From the NCBI RefSeq assembly GCF_001411495.1, contig NZ_CP012982.1, positions 1,860,001 to 1,924,000 of the forward strand: a stretch of DNA of 64,000 nt, given 5' to 3'. The DNA is from Burkholderia cepacia ATCC 25416 (GTDB lineage: Bacteria > Pseudomonadota > Gammaproteobacteria > Burkholderiales > Burkholderiaceae). Shown one piece after another: positions 35,483-44,014 of this stretch. Made by a program: the position numbers and the translations under genes. The notes beneath the pieces are model-generated. The model made no database searches, was not told the DNA's origin, and saw only the letters and a program-made list of their open reading frames with translations. Each line of letters begins with the position of its first letter. Position 1 is the stretch's first letter.

Positions 35483-36013
35483 ATGAGCGATACCGATATC
35501 GTGTTTCAACCGACGGTGGACGATCTGGTCCACGCTTACCGCCTGAATCTTTGGCGCAGATATAACTGGAAATATCTGCTCAAGGCATTCGCGATCACGT
35601 CGATAGCGTACGTCGTCCTTTTGTTCGGTGGTTTCCGGGTGGCAAGCGGCGCGTTTCCGGATTGGCGCAATGTCTGGTGGATGGCGGGAATCGCGGCGGT
35701 GGTCACGATCGGCGTGCCGCTGCTCAACCATCTGCTGTTGCGTCGTGCCGCTCGCAAGATCTACAGCCAGCAAAAGACCCTCCAGCAGCCGCACACGGTC
35801 ATCTGGCGCAGCGACCATTTCGTGGTCGAATCCCCGACCTCGCACGAGGAATTTCGTTTTGCGGATCTCGTTCACTGGAGCGAGGATCGTTATGTGATCC
35901 TGCTTTGTCAGTCGGCGGTGATGTTCCGCCTCATCCCGAAGCGGGTGCTCGCGGCGTCGCAGGTGGACCTCCTGCACCGGACGCTGCTTCAGAACGGCGT
36001 CCGCAAGATCTAG
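35483..36013 (+). CDS. YcxB-family membrane protein
   Basis: 176 residues with two hydrophobic helices (LLKAFAITSIAYVVLLFGGF and WMAGIAAVVTIGVPLLNHLL) followed by a PH-like cytoplasmic part: HTVIWRSDHFVVESPTSHEE and FRLIPKRVL. This is the layout of YcxB-like proteins of unknown function. It converges with the phosphatase gene across a perfect hairpin. Confidence 0.75.
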   Translation: MSDTDIVFQPTVDDLVHAYRLNLWRRYNWKYLLKAFAITSIAYVVLLFGGFRVASGAFPDWRNVWWMAGIAAVVTIGVPLLNHLLLRRAARKIYSQQKTLQQPHTVIWRSDHFVVESPTSHEEFRFADLVHWSEDRYVILLCQSAVMFRLIPKRVLAASQVDLLHRTLLQNGVRKI

Positions 36014-36036
36014 CAGGCAGGCACGCGCATGCTGAA

Positions 36037-36062
36037 ACCCGGACGAGGTGCATCGTCCGGGT
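36037..36062. terminator. Perfect 10-bp hairpin between convergent genes
   Basis: ACCCGGACGA and TCGTCCGGGT pair perfectly around a six-base loop, 24 bases after the YcxB stop and 42 before the end of the converging phosphatase gene. Only a short T-run lies on the leftward side. Confidence 0.55.
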
Positions 36063-36103
36063 GTCGAAACGGGCTTGTCGCGCGCGGCGTTCCCCGCATC
36101 ACG

Positions 36104-37723
36104 TCACTGATACCCGTAACACTGCTTCAACCCTGCGTAGTCATAGAAGTGACTGCCCGGCGCGAGCTTCGCGCCATCGCACGCAGCCTGGAAATCCGTT
36201 TCGCGCTCGTTGTACAGCATCTTCACGATGAGCCGCGATCCGTTGCGATAGACATCCCACTGCATGTTCGCGGCCATCGGCGACACCTGATCGCCGCGCC
36301 ACGGGTTGTTCGCGTACGTGTACGTCTGCGCTTGCGGCGTCGGCACGAACACGTTCTTCAGGTGCATGATCGACGCGAACGGAATCATGATCTCCGCATG
36401 CGTGAAGCGCAGCTTCGCGGCACGGGTCAGGTCGCCGCGCGCGATCGCATCGACTTCGCCGAAGAAATCGTCCTGCAGCACCTTCGCCATCCGGTACGTG
36501 ACGGGGTTCGCTTCCTGGACACCGGGCCCCTTCTGGTAGTAGTCCTCGGCATCCTGCAGATACGCGAGATACTGCGCCTGCTCCGCGCCGATGTACTTCT
36601 CCATCGTGACGCCGCCCGTTTCCGCCGTCATCGCGGGCGCGACCTGCAACAGGTTGTACAGCACGTTCACCGCATCGACAGCCGTCGCGATCTTCGTCTT
36701 GCCGTCGCCCTTCAGCGTGTTGGTGAACTTGCCGTCCGCCGACGTGAACGCATAGGTGCCCGTGTTCGCGAACGTGTAGCCGCTGGTGCCGAGCTTCGCG
36801 ATGAATGCCTGCGACACGAGCGCGGACAGTACCGTTTGCGCGACGTCGGCCGCCTGCGGCGCGGCCTTGATCGCGTTGAGCTTCGCGGCCACCGTCGCGT
36901 CGCTCGCATAAGCCTGGTAGGCCTGGCTCGCCTGGTAGGTCGCGTAGTACGGATTGCCCGTATCGGTCACGAGGTCGGTGGCCGGCTTCAGCGAGTGGAA
37001 GTACAGCAGGAAACGGTTGGTGCCGGCCGGCTGCACGACCGGCGCGCTCGCGGGATAACCAGCCGGCGCGGCCGGCAGCGTGATCGCCGGAGCCAGTGCC
37101 GGTTGCGCGGCCACGAGCGACGAGGAGAAAAAGGTCGAACTGTCGACCGCGCGATCCTGGCCCGAGTTGACGACGACGATCTGCCGGTTCCCGGCCGAGA
37201 ACAGCGCGGGCAGCCGCTGCGCGAGGCGCGCGGCGAGTTGCCGGTGTTCACGGATGCCGGTTTGCGTGAGGTTGCCGTACCCGGGCGTGGAGATGCCCGC
37301 CACGCCATAGCCGAGCAGCGCATTGGCTTTCATCATCGCGTACGTATCGGCCTTGAGCTGTGCGCCGAGCGCGGTCAGGGCGCCGTCGGCTTCGGCCTTG
37401 ACCAGCATCGCGTAGATCGCGCCGTCGTACTTGAAACCCGACAGCCCGCGCGAGCCGTGGCGCGCGACGAGTTCGGTGTAGACGGGCGCGTAGCCGGCGG
37501 GCGGTGCTTCGTACGTCGCGGCGTCCTGCTGCGGACGGTATGGCGTCTTCGTCTGGTAATAGGTCGCGGGTGCCGGCGTGGGCTGGGGTTGCGGTTGCGG
37601 TGCGGGCGTCGAGCCGCTGTTGTCGGCCGAGGCCGCGGGCGGCGTCGAATCGTCCCCGCCGCAAGCGGCGAGCAGCAGGCAGGTAACGGCGAGGGCGGCG
37701 GCGGTGCGGGTCGGGCGTGTCAT
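36104..37723 (-). CDS. MINPP-like histidine phosphatase lipoprotein
   Basis: 539 residues. The lipoprotein signal ends in LLLAACGG, and a Pro/Gln-rich linker reaches to about residue 55. The catalytic histidine motif is VARHGSRGL. NSGQDRAVDSSTFF supplies a phosphate-binding arginine, and the late motif is LRFTHAEIMIP. HAE in place of HD marks the multiple inositol-polyphosphate phosphatase clade, so this may be a phytase-type enzyme on the outer membrane. ATG 37723 is taken; an in-frame TTG at 37735 is possible. Confidence 0.82.
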   Translation of the reverse strand: MTRPTRTAAALAVTCLLLAACGGDDSTPPAASADNSGSTPAPQPQPQPTPAPATYYQTKTPYRPQQDAATYEAPPAGYAPVYTELVARHGSRGLSGFKYDGAIYAMLVKAEADGALTALGAQLKADTYAMMKANALLGYGVAGISTPGYGNLTQTGIREHRQLAARLAQRLPALFSAGNRQIVVVNSGQDRAVDSSTFFSSSLVAAQPALAPAITLPAAPAGYPASAPVVQPAGTNRFLLYFHSLKPATDLVTDTGNPYYATYQASQAYQAYASDATVAAKLNAIKAAPQAADVAQTVLSALVSQAFIAKLGTSGYTFANTGTYAFTSADGKFTNTLKGDGKTKIATAVDAVNVLYNLLQVAPAMTAETGGVTMEKYIGAEQAQYLAYLQDAEDYYQKGPGVQEANPVTYRMAKVLQDDFFGEVDAIARGDLTRAAKLRFTHAEIMIPFASIMHLKNVFVPTPQAQTYTYANNPWRGDQVSPMAANMQWDVYRNGSRLIVKMLYNERETDFQAACDGAKLAPGSHFYDYAGLKQCYGYQ

Positions 37724-37902
37724 CGTGGTGTGCAACGGGCGGGACGATGCGGTTTCGCGTCGTCCCGTTTCCGGGAGGGATGGGTCAAGCCCGGAAGTGT
37801 TGCAAGCGACTTTGACAGCAGAATGTCAGGATTCGGTCGGGCAATCGTCGGATGGCCGCAGAATCGAGGGTGGCCGGCCGTCGCCAGCCGGTGTGTGGGC
37901 GG

Positions 37903-38337
37903 TCAGTGCAGGCCGGCCGATGCGATCGAGCGCACGGTGTCGGTGATGTTCACGCAGCGCGACAGGCCGAAATGCTCGGCTTCCCGGCGCTCCGGTTCGC
38001 TGCTCGCGATCCCCACCGCGCGTTCGGGCGGTACGCCGAGTGCCTGCAGTGCGACGTCGAAAGGATGCTGGTTTGATCCGGAGTCCTGCTGATTGGCGTC
38101 CGTGACGACGACCGAGAAGCGGTCGAGGTTCGCGCGGCCGAACTGGCCTTCGAACATGTCGCTGAGCCGTGCGGCCGGCAGCGTCGTGACGAGACCGAGT
38201 CGATATCCTTCTTCCGATGCCCGGTCGAGCCACTGGATGATCGCGTCGCGTTGATGGCGCGATTCATGCGAATCCGGTGTTGCTTCGATTTGCGCGAATG
38301 CAGCGTCGAGACGGGTGACGATGGCTTCGATAACCAC
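37903..38337 (-). CDS. Small HAD-like protein lacking the nucleophile motif
   Basis: 144 residues from GTG 38337, supported by AGAGGAATCACC before it. The middle and end look like the back half of a HAD hydrolase: GLVTTLPAARLSDMFEGQF, VVVTDANQQDSGSNQHPFDV and ALGVPPERAVGIASSEPER. The DxDxT nucleophile and a cap domain are missing. It is either a non-catalytic relative or the end of a lost gene. Its own signal for translation favours a real small protein. Confidence 0.55.
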   Translation of the reverse strand: MVIEAIVTRLDAAFAQIEATPDSHESRHQRDAIIQWLDRASEEGYRLGLVTTLPAARLSDMFEGQFGRANLDRFSVVVTDANQQDSGSNQHPFDVALQALGVPPERAVGIASSEPERREAEHFGLSRCVNITDTVRSIASAGLH

Positions 38338-38662
38338 GGTGATTCCTCTTCAGAAACGTGATGATCCGTTCGCCGACGGGAATGCCACACACCTTAGCGT
38401 CGATCCTGAAAACGCGACCAATTAATATTTTTATCCAACCTATACGGTTCGACTAATGAATCGGGGTGTGAGCCAGAACCGGCGCGGGATGCGTGTCGCG
38501 CGACATTTTTCGAGCGACATGCCTCGCATCGATGGTTTTCGATGTGATGCACCAAAGTCGCGCACGTTGTGGATGCAACCGTTATATGCATATAAAAAAA
38601 CGGCATATCGAGCGATGGCCGCCCGAAATGCCGTTGTGCGATGCTCGCGTGCGAGTCGTCGC
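38338..38662. other. AT-rich intergenic region
   Basis: 325 bases. It holds the promoter side of the HAD-like gene and, at its right end, the ndh terminator. A perfect 14-base palindrome TTATATGCATATAA lies at 38582-38595, just outside the terminator. No gene is supported. Confidence 0.5.
38594..38635 (-). terminator. Intrinsic terminator of the NADH dehydrogenase gene
   Basis: Read leftward, AACGGCAT and ATGCCGTT pair perfectly around a 21-base loop, which can form an inner stem, and the stem runs into seven T. It lies 28 bases past the ndh stop. Confidence 0.75.
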
Positions 38663-40021
38663 TCAGTGCAGCTTGATCGACGGCTGGTTGCGGCTTTGCA
38701 GCCAGTGGCTCAGCGACTGGAACAGCGCACGCTTCACGCCGACCACGCTGAACAGGTGCTTGCGATACAGGAACTTGTACAGGCCGATCGCGGCGAGCCC
38801 GTCGACGATCAGCGAGCGCGAACGCACGCCGAGGTCGGCCTGGTACACGGCGCCCGCATGCCCGAGCGACACGACGGTGCCTGCATCACGGAACGTGAAG
38901 CCGGCCACCGGCTTGCCGGCGACGCGGCGCGCAATCGCGTTGACCAGATACACGGCCTGCTGGTACGCAACCTGCGCGCGCGGCGGCAGGAAGCCGCTCG
39001 CACCGGCCGTCGGGCACGCGGCGCAGTCGCCGAACGCATACACGTGCGGATCGTCGGGTGTCTGCAGCGTATCGGTCACGATCACCTGGTTCGCACGATT
39101 GAGCGCGATGTCGCCGATTTCGCGCAGCATCGCGGGGCCCGCCACGCCGGCCGCCCAGATCGTGATGTCGCTCGCGAGCCGTTCGCCCGTCGCGGTCGTC
39201 ACCGCATCCGCGCCGACTTCCGCCACGCGGGTATCGGTCAGCACGTCCACGTTCAGCGCGCGAAGCTGCGCGTGCATCTTGCCGGACAGCCGCGCGTCGA
39301 GTGCCGGCAGGATGCGCGGGCCGCCTTCGATCAACCGGATGTGCACGTCGCGTGCGGATACCAGCGCCTTGAAGCGGTACGTCGTCAGTTGCTGGATCGC
39401 ATGCCGCAATGCCGCGGCCAGCTCGACGCCCGTCGCACCCGCGCCGATCACGTTGATGCAGATCGGCGCCGCCCGCCGCGCGGGTTGCTGCTCGGCCAGG
39501 TGATTCGCCTTCGTGCAGGCCGCGAGGAACTTCCGGCGGAAATCCTCGGCCTGGTCGAGGTTTTCGAGCGGCAGCGCATGGCGCGCGGCACCCGGCACGT
39601 TGAAGAAGTTCGTCACGCTGCCGACGGCGAGCACGAGGTCGTCATAGTCGAGCTCGCGCTGCGGCAGGATTTCCGTGCCGTCCGCGTCCTGTACGGCCGC
39701 GATCGTTGCGGTGCGTGCCGCGCGGTCGACCCGCTGCAGCGCGCCCTGCACGAAACGGAAACCGTGGCGCTTTGCTTGCGCCGCGTACTCGATCGTGTGC
39801 GATGCCGGGTCGCGATGGCCCGAAGCGGCTTCGTGCAGCAGCGGCTTCCAGAAGTGCGTCGGGTAGCGGTCGACGAGCACGACTTCGGCTTGGCCGCGGC
39901 GTCCGACCGTATCGCCGAGACGCGTGGCGAGGTGCAGGCCGCCGGCGCCGCCGCCGACGATCACGATGCGCGGCAGGCGCGGTGCGCGGTCCGTTGCAAG
40001 GTTGGGCGTGGTGTTGTCCAT
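38663..40021 (-). CDS. ndh: Type II NADH dehydrogenase / FAD oxidoreductase
   Basis: 452 residues. The FAD site is RIVIVGGGAGGLHLATRLGD, the NAD site INVIGAGATGVELAAALRH, and the second FAD motif DPHVYAFGDCAACPT. The C-terminal region (LGVRSRSLIVDGLAAIGLYK) carries the amphipathic membrane-binding helices of non-proton-pumping NDH-2 enzymes. It passes electrons from NADH to quinone at the inner membrane. It is divergent from a LysR gene, with a palindromic promoter region between. Confidence 0.87.
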   Translation of the reverse strand: MDNTTPNLATDRAPRLPRIVIVGGGAGGLHLATRLGDTVGRRGQAEVVLVDRYPTHFWKPLLHEAASGHRDPASHTIEYAAQAKRHGFRFVQGALQRVDRAARTATIAAVQDADGTEILPQRELDYDDLVLAVGSVTNFFNVPGAARHALPLENLDQAEDFRRKFLAACTKANHLAEQQPARRAAPICINVIGAGATGVELAAALRHAIQQLTTYRFKALVSARDVHIRLIEGGPRILPALDARLSGKMHAQLRALNVDVLTDTRVAEVGADAVTTATGERLASDITIWAAGVAGPAMLREIGDIALNRANQVIVTDTLQTPDDPHVYAFGDCAACPTAGASGFLPPRAQVAYQQAVYLVNAIARRVAGKPVAGFTFRDAGTVVSLGHAGAVYQADLGVRSRSLIVDGLAAIGLYKFLYRKHLFSVVGVKRALFQSLSHWLQSRNQPSIKLH

Positions 40022-40107
40022 GTGGGGCTCCCGCTGAATGACGATTCGGATGACATTGCTCAAGAACCGACGATATAGTTTCGAACCCACTCGAACAATT
40101 TAATGTT

Positions 40108-40136
40108 TATAAGCGACTCATATGTATTCACTTATA
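40108..40136. promoter_or_regulatory. Palindromic site at the ndh/lysR divergent promoter
   Basis: TATAAG and CTTATA flank a central CATATG palindrome. The site covers the LysR start codon at 40122. This could be an autoregulatory LysR box also acting on ndh. No ribosome site is visible before 40122. Confidence 0.45.
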
Positions 40137-41075
40137 GGAAAGACCGCGACGTTCCGGCAGCTGAAGGCGCTGGACATGATTGCGCGGCTCGGCAGCGTGT
40201 CGCGGGCGGCCGAGGAGCTGAACCTGACGCAGCCGGCCGTGTCGCTGCAGGTTCGCCTGCTCGAGGAGGCGGTGGGCGCCGCCTTGCTGCAGCGGGTGGG
40301 GCGCGGGGTACAGCTGACCGCGGCCGGTGAGATCGTGTCGCGCTATGCGCGCGAGATCCTGCATCTGTGGAGCGAGGCCGGCGACGAAGTGGCCGCGCTG
40401 ACCGGCGATCTCGGCGGCACGTTGCGGATCGGTGCGATCACGACGGCCGAGTACCTGATTCCGCCGCTGCTCGTGAAATTCACCGCGACGCGTCCGCATG
40501 TGAAGACTTATTTCAAGGTTGGAAATCGCGACGACATCATCCGCATGCTCGCCACGCATGAAATCGATCTCGCGGTGATGGGCAGCGCGCCGAAGGAGTT
40601 GCGTACGCATGCGGTGGAGTTCGCGAAGCATCCGATGGTGTTCGTCGCGGCGCCTGGTCATCCGCTGATGCAGCGCAAGCGCATCTCGCTGAAGGATCTC
40701 GAATCCGCGCACCTGCTCGTGCGCGAACGCGGCGCGGGCACGCGCTCGACCGTCGAGAACCTCTTCAAGACGGCCGGCCACCGCTTCCATGTGGGCTCCG
40801 AACTGTCGAGCAACGAGGCGATCAAGCAGATGGCCGAAGCCGGGCTCGGTGTCGCGTTCCTGTCGTTGCACGCGTGTGCACTCGAATTGCGCACCGGGCT
40901 GCTCGGGCAACTGCCGTTCCCCGGCAACCCGATCGAACGCGAATGGTATGTGGTCACGCTCGCCGACCGGCGCATTTCGCAGGTCACGGGGCTGTTCCGC
41001 GATTTCCTGATCAAGCAGGGCGCGCCGGTGATCGACGGCGCGACGGTGGCATCGCACGAGCGGCGGCGCAAATAA
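40122..41075 (+). CDS. LysR-family regulator, CbbR-like
   Basis: 317 residues. The HTH is GSVSRAAEELNLTQPAVSLQ, with the CbbR-type ATFRQLKALDMIARLGSV opening and an effector domain containing GNRDDIIRMLATHEIDLAVM. The start at 40122 lacks a Shine-Dalgarno sequence and lies inside an AT-rich palindrome, so translation may be leaderless or start slightly downstream. It is divergent from the NADH dehydrogenase gene, which it probably regulates. Confidence 0.84.
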   Translation: MYSLIGKTATFRQLKALDMIARLGSVSRAAEELNLTQPAVSLQVRLLEEAVGAALLQRVGRGVQLTAAGEIVSRYAREILHLWSEAGDEVAALTGDLGGTLRIGAITTAEYLIPPLLVKFTATRPHVKTYFKVGNRDDIIRMLATHEIDLAVMGSAPKELRTHAVEFAKHPMVFVAAPGHPLMQRKRISLKDLESAHLLVRERGAGTRSTVENLFKTAGHRFHVGSELSSNEAIKQMAEAGLGVAFLSLHACALELRTGLLGQLPFPGNPIEREWYVVTLADRRISQVTGLFRDFLIKQGAPVIDGATVASHERRRK

Positions 41076-41089
41076 GCGGCGCAAATGAG
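41064..41089. repeat. 13-bp tandem duplication across the lysR stop
   Basis: CGGCGCAAATAAG is followed directly by CGGCGCAAATGAG (12 of 13 identical). The first copy contains the TAA stop of the LysR gene. It is a small local duplication. Confidence 0.6.
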
Positions 41090-41097
41090 CGTCCGAC

Positions 41098-41115
41098 ACC
41101 GGCCGTGCGGCCGGT
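41098..41115. terminator. Hairpin between convergent genes
   Basis: ACCGGCC-GTGC-GGCCGGT is a perfect seven-pair stem, 22 bases past the LysR stop and touching the stop of the small leftward gene. No T-run. Confidence 0.4.
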
Positions 41116-41309
41116 CAGACGAGCCCGAAATCGTCGTTGCTGTCGGGGATCGACGCGAGCAGCCGTTCGAGCCGGTACCAGCCCACGATGCGCAGGCACC
41201 GGACGGCGATCGTGGTGCGGTCGTTGCGGGAGCGGGGGCCGGACGAGGGGCGGGTGGCGGCGGGCGACGGCGCGGTGAGCGCGGCGCGTTGCGCAAGGCA
41301 GTGAGGCAT
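41115..41309 (-). CDS. Small protein, possibly DUF1127-like
   Basis: 64 residues from ATG 41309, with GGAG seven to eight bases upstream. The C-terminal half RCLRIVGWYRLERLLASIPD followed by SNDDFGL resembles the Arg/Leu-rich end of YjiS/DUF1127 small proteins. The front half is low-complexity Ala/Ser/Pro. No membrane segment. The ribosome site makes a real gene likely; the family assignment is tentative. Confidence 0.5.
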   Translation of the reverse strand: MPHCLAQRAALTAPSPAATRPSSGPRSRNDRTTIAVRCLRIVGWYRLERLLASIPDSNDDFGLV

Positions 41310-41503
41310 GACGGTCTCCGTAGGTGTCGGATGGGGCCATCGTAAGCGGCACGGCGCCCGCCGGCGCACACGCAAGGATGGCCCCGAGCAGAAACGGATG
41401 ATCTTTTTCTGCTCAGCCGGGGTGAGCCGCCGACAGGCCCGGCAGGCGGGCCGAAAACGCGTCACAATGCGCGTTCGACATCCCCATCAACCGGAGGAAG
41501 GCC

Positions 41504-42412
41504 ATGAGCGATGCGATTCTCGCGGCGCCGACGGACAACGGCGTCCCGGTCAGCCTGCGCTCCAGCCTCGGGCTCGGCTGGCAGGGCTTCGGCGCGTCGC
41601 TGCTGGAAATCCGCGCGGGCACCTACCGGATTCCGGCGGCCGAGCATCACCGGATCGGCGTGCATATCGGCGGGCCCGTTCGCGCGGATTGCGTGTGCGA
41701 CGGCGAGCGCGTATCGCGTATCCAGGCGCATGGCGACGTCGACGTGATTCCGGCCGGTTTGCCCGGCCAGTGGACCGACAGCGCCGACTGCCGGATCCTG
41801 CACATCATGCTCAGCGACACGTTCGTGCGGCGCACCGTCGAGCAGCTCGAACTGAAGCCGTCGGAGGGGCAGATCCGCCGCAGGCTGCAGGTGCGTGACC
41901 CGCGCCTTCAGCACATCGCGTGGGCGATGGCGGCCGAACTCGAAGCGGACGACGCGTCGGATCCGCTCTATGCGGAAAGCCTGTGCACGGCGCTCGTCGC
42001 GCGGCTCGTCGACGGCCAGCCGGCGTTTCGCGAGCGCCGCCGCACGCTCGCGCCGAAGGCGGCCGCGCGCGTGATCGACTATGTCGAAGCGAATCTCGAG
42101 CGGCGCATGACGCTTGCCGAACTCGCGGCGCTCGTGTCGATCAGCGTCCCGCATTTCAAGGTGCTGTTCCGCGAAACGCTCGGGATGCCCGTGCATCAGT
42201 ACGTCGTGCGGCGCCGGGTCGAGCGGGCGAAGGCGTTGCTGCTCGAAGGCCGGCTGAGTATCAGCCAGATCGCGCTCGAAGCCGGGTTTGCGCACCAGAG
42301 TCACATGGCGAACTGGATGAATCGCGTGGTGGGTGCGACGCCGACGGAGATTGCGCGATCGGGGGGGCGGGGTGGGTTGAGGCTGGCGTATGAGGGCGAG
42401 GGGAAGGGCTGA
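41504..42412 (+). CDS. AraC-family transcriptional regulator
   Basis: 302 residues with an N-terminal cupin-like sensing region (AAEHHRIGVHIGGPVRADCV). The C-terminal AraC domain has MTLAELAALVSISVPHFKVL and ISQIALEAGFAHQSHMANWM. CGGAGGAAGG precedes ATG 41504. No adjacent operon on either side is an obvious target; the AT-rich T6SS island begins 200 bases downstream. Confidence 0.83.
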   Translation: MSDAILAAPTDNGVPVSLRSSLGLGWQGFGASLLEIRAGTYRIPAAEHHRIGVHIGGPVRADCVCDGERVSRIQAHGDVDVIPAGLPGQWTDSADCRILHIMLSDTFVRRTVEQLELKPSEGQIRRRLQVRDPRLQHIAWAMAAELEADDASDPLYAESLCTALVARLVDGQPAFRERRRTLAPKAAARVIDYVEANLERRMTLAELAALVSISVPHFKVLFRETLGMPVHQYVVRRRVERAKALLLEGRLSISQIALEAGFAHQSHMANWMNRVVGATPTEIARSGGRGGLRLAYEGEGKG

Positions 42413-42614
42413 CGCATAGCTACAAGTCCGGTGACTGTGTCGGTTTCGGTAGCTGTTTCGACACGACCACTGTGATTGCAGGCAATCGGTTGGGAATCCG
42501 GGCATGAATGTACACAGATGCGGCGGTGTGTCTGGGGCAGTAATGGGGTTGGTGAAAGGTAGCGCGAGTGGATGCCACCCCTAACCTAAACAGCGGTGAT
42601 GGCGGTTTTATGGC

Positions 42615-43238
42615 CTAGTGATATAGAAACAAGAGTGGATTCCCAAGGCATGCTTTTACTTCATTGACTGGCACGCACTGTGGACCTACTCCTTCAGAAT
42701 ATTTACTTGTCAATCGTGCGAAGCAGGATGCGTTGGCGATGGCTTGCTTGTAGATTTTTGAGTTCTTGGTGGTCGATAAATTCAATTCCTCAGTCAGCCC
42801 AAATCCTCTTTGAAAATCGTAATTAATAGTTCTCTGTACATCGATGGCGAATAGATATTTATCCCAACATTTCTTGTATTCTGATGTTGCGTAAGGGGAG
42901 TCGCTGTGAAGTGATAATTTGTGGCGAAGATTGATATCTCCGACTATAAAAAAATACTCGGGCCTCGGGAGCCATGCTATTGCGTCACCGTAGCCGTGGA
43001 GGTAAGCCTTTTGAAGATCTCCATTTATGAATGCCTCTCGACCTCTCTCTTCGGCTTCCCTTGCATTTTTAATGCTCTCATTTTTGTTTATATTTTCTCG
43101 ATATCCTTCGACTGTTCTTCTGAACATGGTCCACTCGGTTGCGGGGCTGCTGTTCAAATCAGGTGATGCGAATGACCAATCGGAGAACCCGATGATCGCA
43201 ACGAGAAAGCAAGCGGTGTAAAGGGAGCAGCTACGCAC
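42615..43238 (-). CDS. Putative periplasmic immunity protein of the T6SS island
   Basis: 207 residues from GTG 43238, which shares its G with the TAG stop of the effector upstream, so the pair is coupled. GGAG stands eight bases before it. A signal peptide (VRSCSLYTACFLVAIIGFSD, then WSFAS) sends it to the periplasm. The mature part is polar and has cysteines in KKCWDKY, NASCFARL and GPQCVPVNEVKACLG. No family is recognised. Location behind an effector with a wall-enzyme-like motif fits an immunity protein protecting against a periplasmic toxin. Base composition is AT-rich, 24 of 60 G+C in the row at 42841. Confidence 0.6.
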   Translation of the reverse strand: MRSCSLYTACFLVAIIGFSDWSFASPDLNSSPATEWTMFRRTVEGYRENINKNESIKNAREAEERGREAFINGDLQKAYLHGYGDAIAWLPRPEYFFIVGDINLRHKLSLHSDSPYATSEYKKCWDKYLFAIDVQRTINYDFQRGFGLTEELNLSTTKNSKIYKQAIANASCFARLTSKYSEGVGPQCVPVNEVKACLGNPLLFLYH

Positions 43239-43999
43239 TATCTTGTTCTCCGAGGTTGACCTTTGACAATGAGGGTGCCTACGCTGTTTCCGTCTGGACC
43301 GCGGTGGCGAACAAGCGTTTCGTGAATCTCGGACCACTTCTTCAGGTGCACAACGGTAACGCATCCTTCCGATACGTTTCCCACGTGAACATATCTGCTG
43401 TTGTTGCCATGGGCGATAGGAAACCAGACTTGATGATGGGATAGATTTGGATATTCGCGTTTATACTGCTCGGTATATTCTTTTTTGTGAGGGAAGTCGG
43501 GTAGCAAAATTGTATAGGTTCCGGGTGGGATAGGATGAAATTCGCCGCCCCAGCTTGTGTTCATTGTCGCTTCAAACCTGATTTCGCCGAGTGTCCCGCT
43601 GGCTAATTGCTGTGGCAACATTCTCTTTCGAGTGATTGATTCCCAACTCTCATCATAAGCGCCATAGGTCATGACGAGTTCGACAGATTTTTGTGTGGGC
43701 GCTGTCTTGCCAAGGTATTGGCTGGCGTTCGAATCTGACAGAAAGGCGATTGTTCCCCGAGATTCCCCTTCCATTACCTTGAAGTAAGTGCGGCCATTTT
43801 TGCTGCCAATAAGCGTGACTTTGCAATACTTGAAAAGTGATTTCCACTCTGGACGTGGAAGATCGTCTCTCCCGACAAGTAACCAGCCACTGTCGATGTC
43901 GACTTTATTGACGTAACGTATCACGTCAGTTTGAACTACTTGGAAGCTATGCGGTGTAGTATTGGTCGCGGCGTTGGCCGACCATGCGAGATTTGTCAT
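43238..43999 (-). CDS. Putative T6SS effector with L,D-transpeptidase-like domain
   Basis: 253 residues, no signal peptide. The back half has the order of motifs of L,D-transpeptidase (YkuD/Tlde1) domains. FHPIPPGTYTILLPDFPH corresponds to the TPxGxYxI strand, and RYVHVGNVSEGCVTV supplies a His and an SxGC with the would-be nucleophile cysteine. LKKWSEIHETLVRHRG and a final GTLIVKG follow. Tlde1 effectors of this fold attack peptidoglycan tetrapeptides in rivals. The N-terminal 150 residues are unfamiliar. It is 15 bases behind a PAAR gene and overlaps the putative immunity gene. The catalytic class is inferred from motifs only. Confidence 0.65.
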   Translation of the reverse strand: MTNLAWSANAATNTTPHSFQVVQTDVIRYVNKVDIDSGWLLVGRDDLPRPEWKSLFKYCKVTLIGSKNGRTYFKVMEGESRGTIAFLSDSNASQYLGKTAPTQKSVELVMTYGAYDESWESITRKRMLPQQLASGTLGEIRFEATMNTSWGGEFHPIPPGTYTILLPDFPHKKEYTEQYKREYPNLSHHQVWFPIAHGNNSRYVHVGNVSEGCVTVVHLKKWSEIHETLVRHRGPDGNSVGTLIVKGQPRRTR

Positions 44000-44014
44000 C
44001 GATCAGTCCTGGAT

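Noticed and set aside
43238..43999. Effector gene read as a normal housekeeping L,D-transpeptidase
   Set aside because: It has no signal peptide or wall-binding domain, is AT-rich, and lies between a PAAR gene and a coupled secreted protein.
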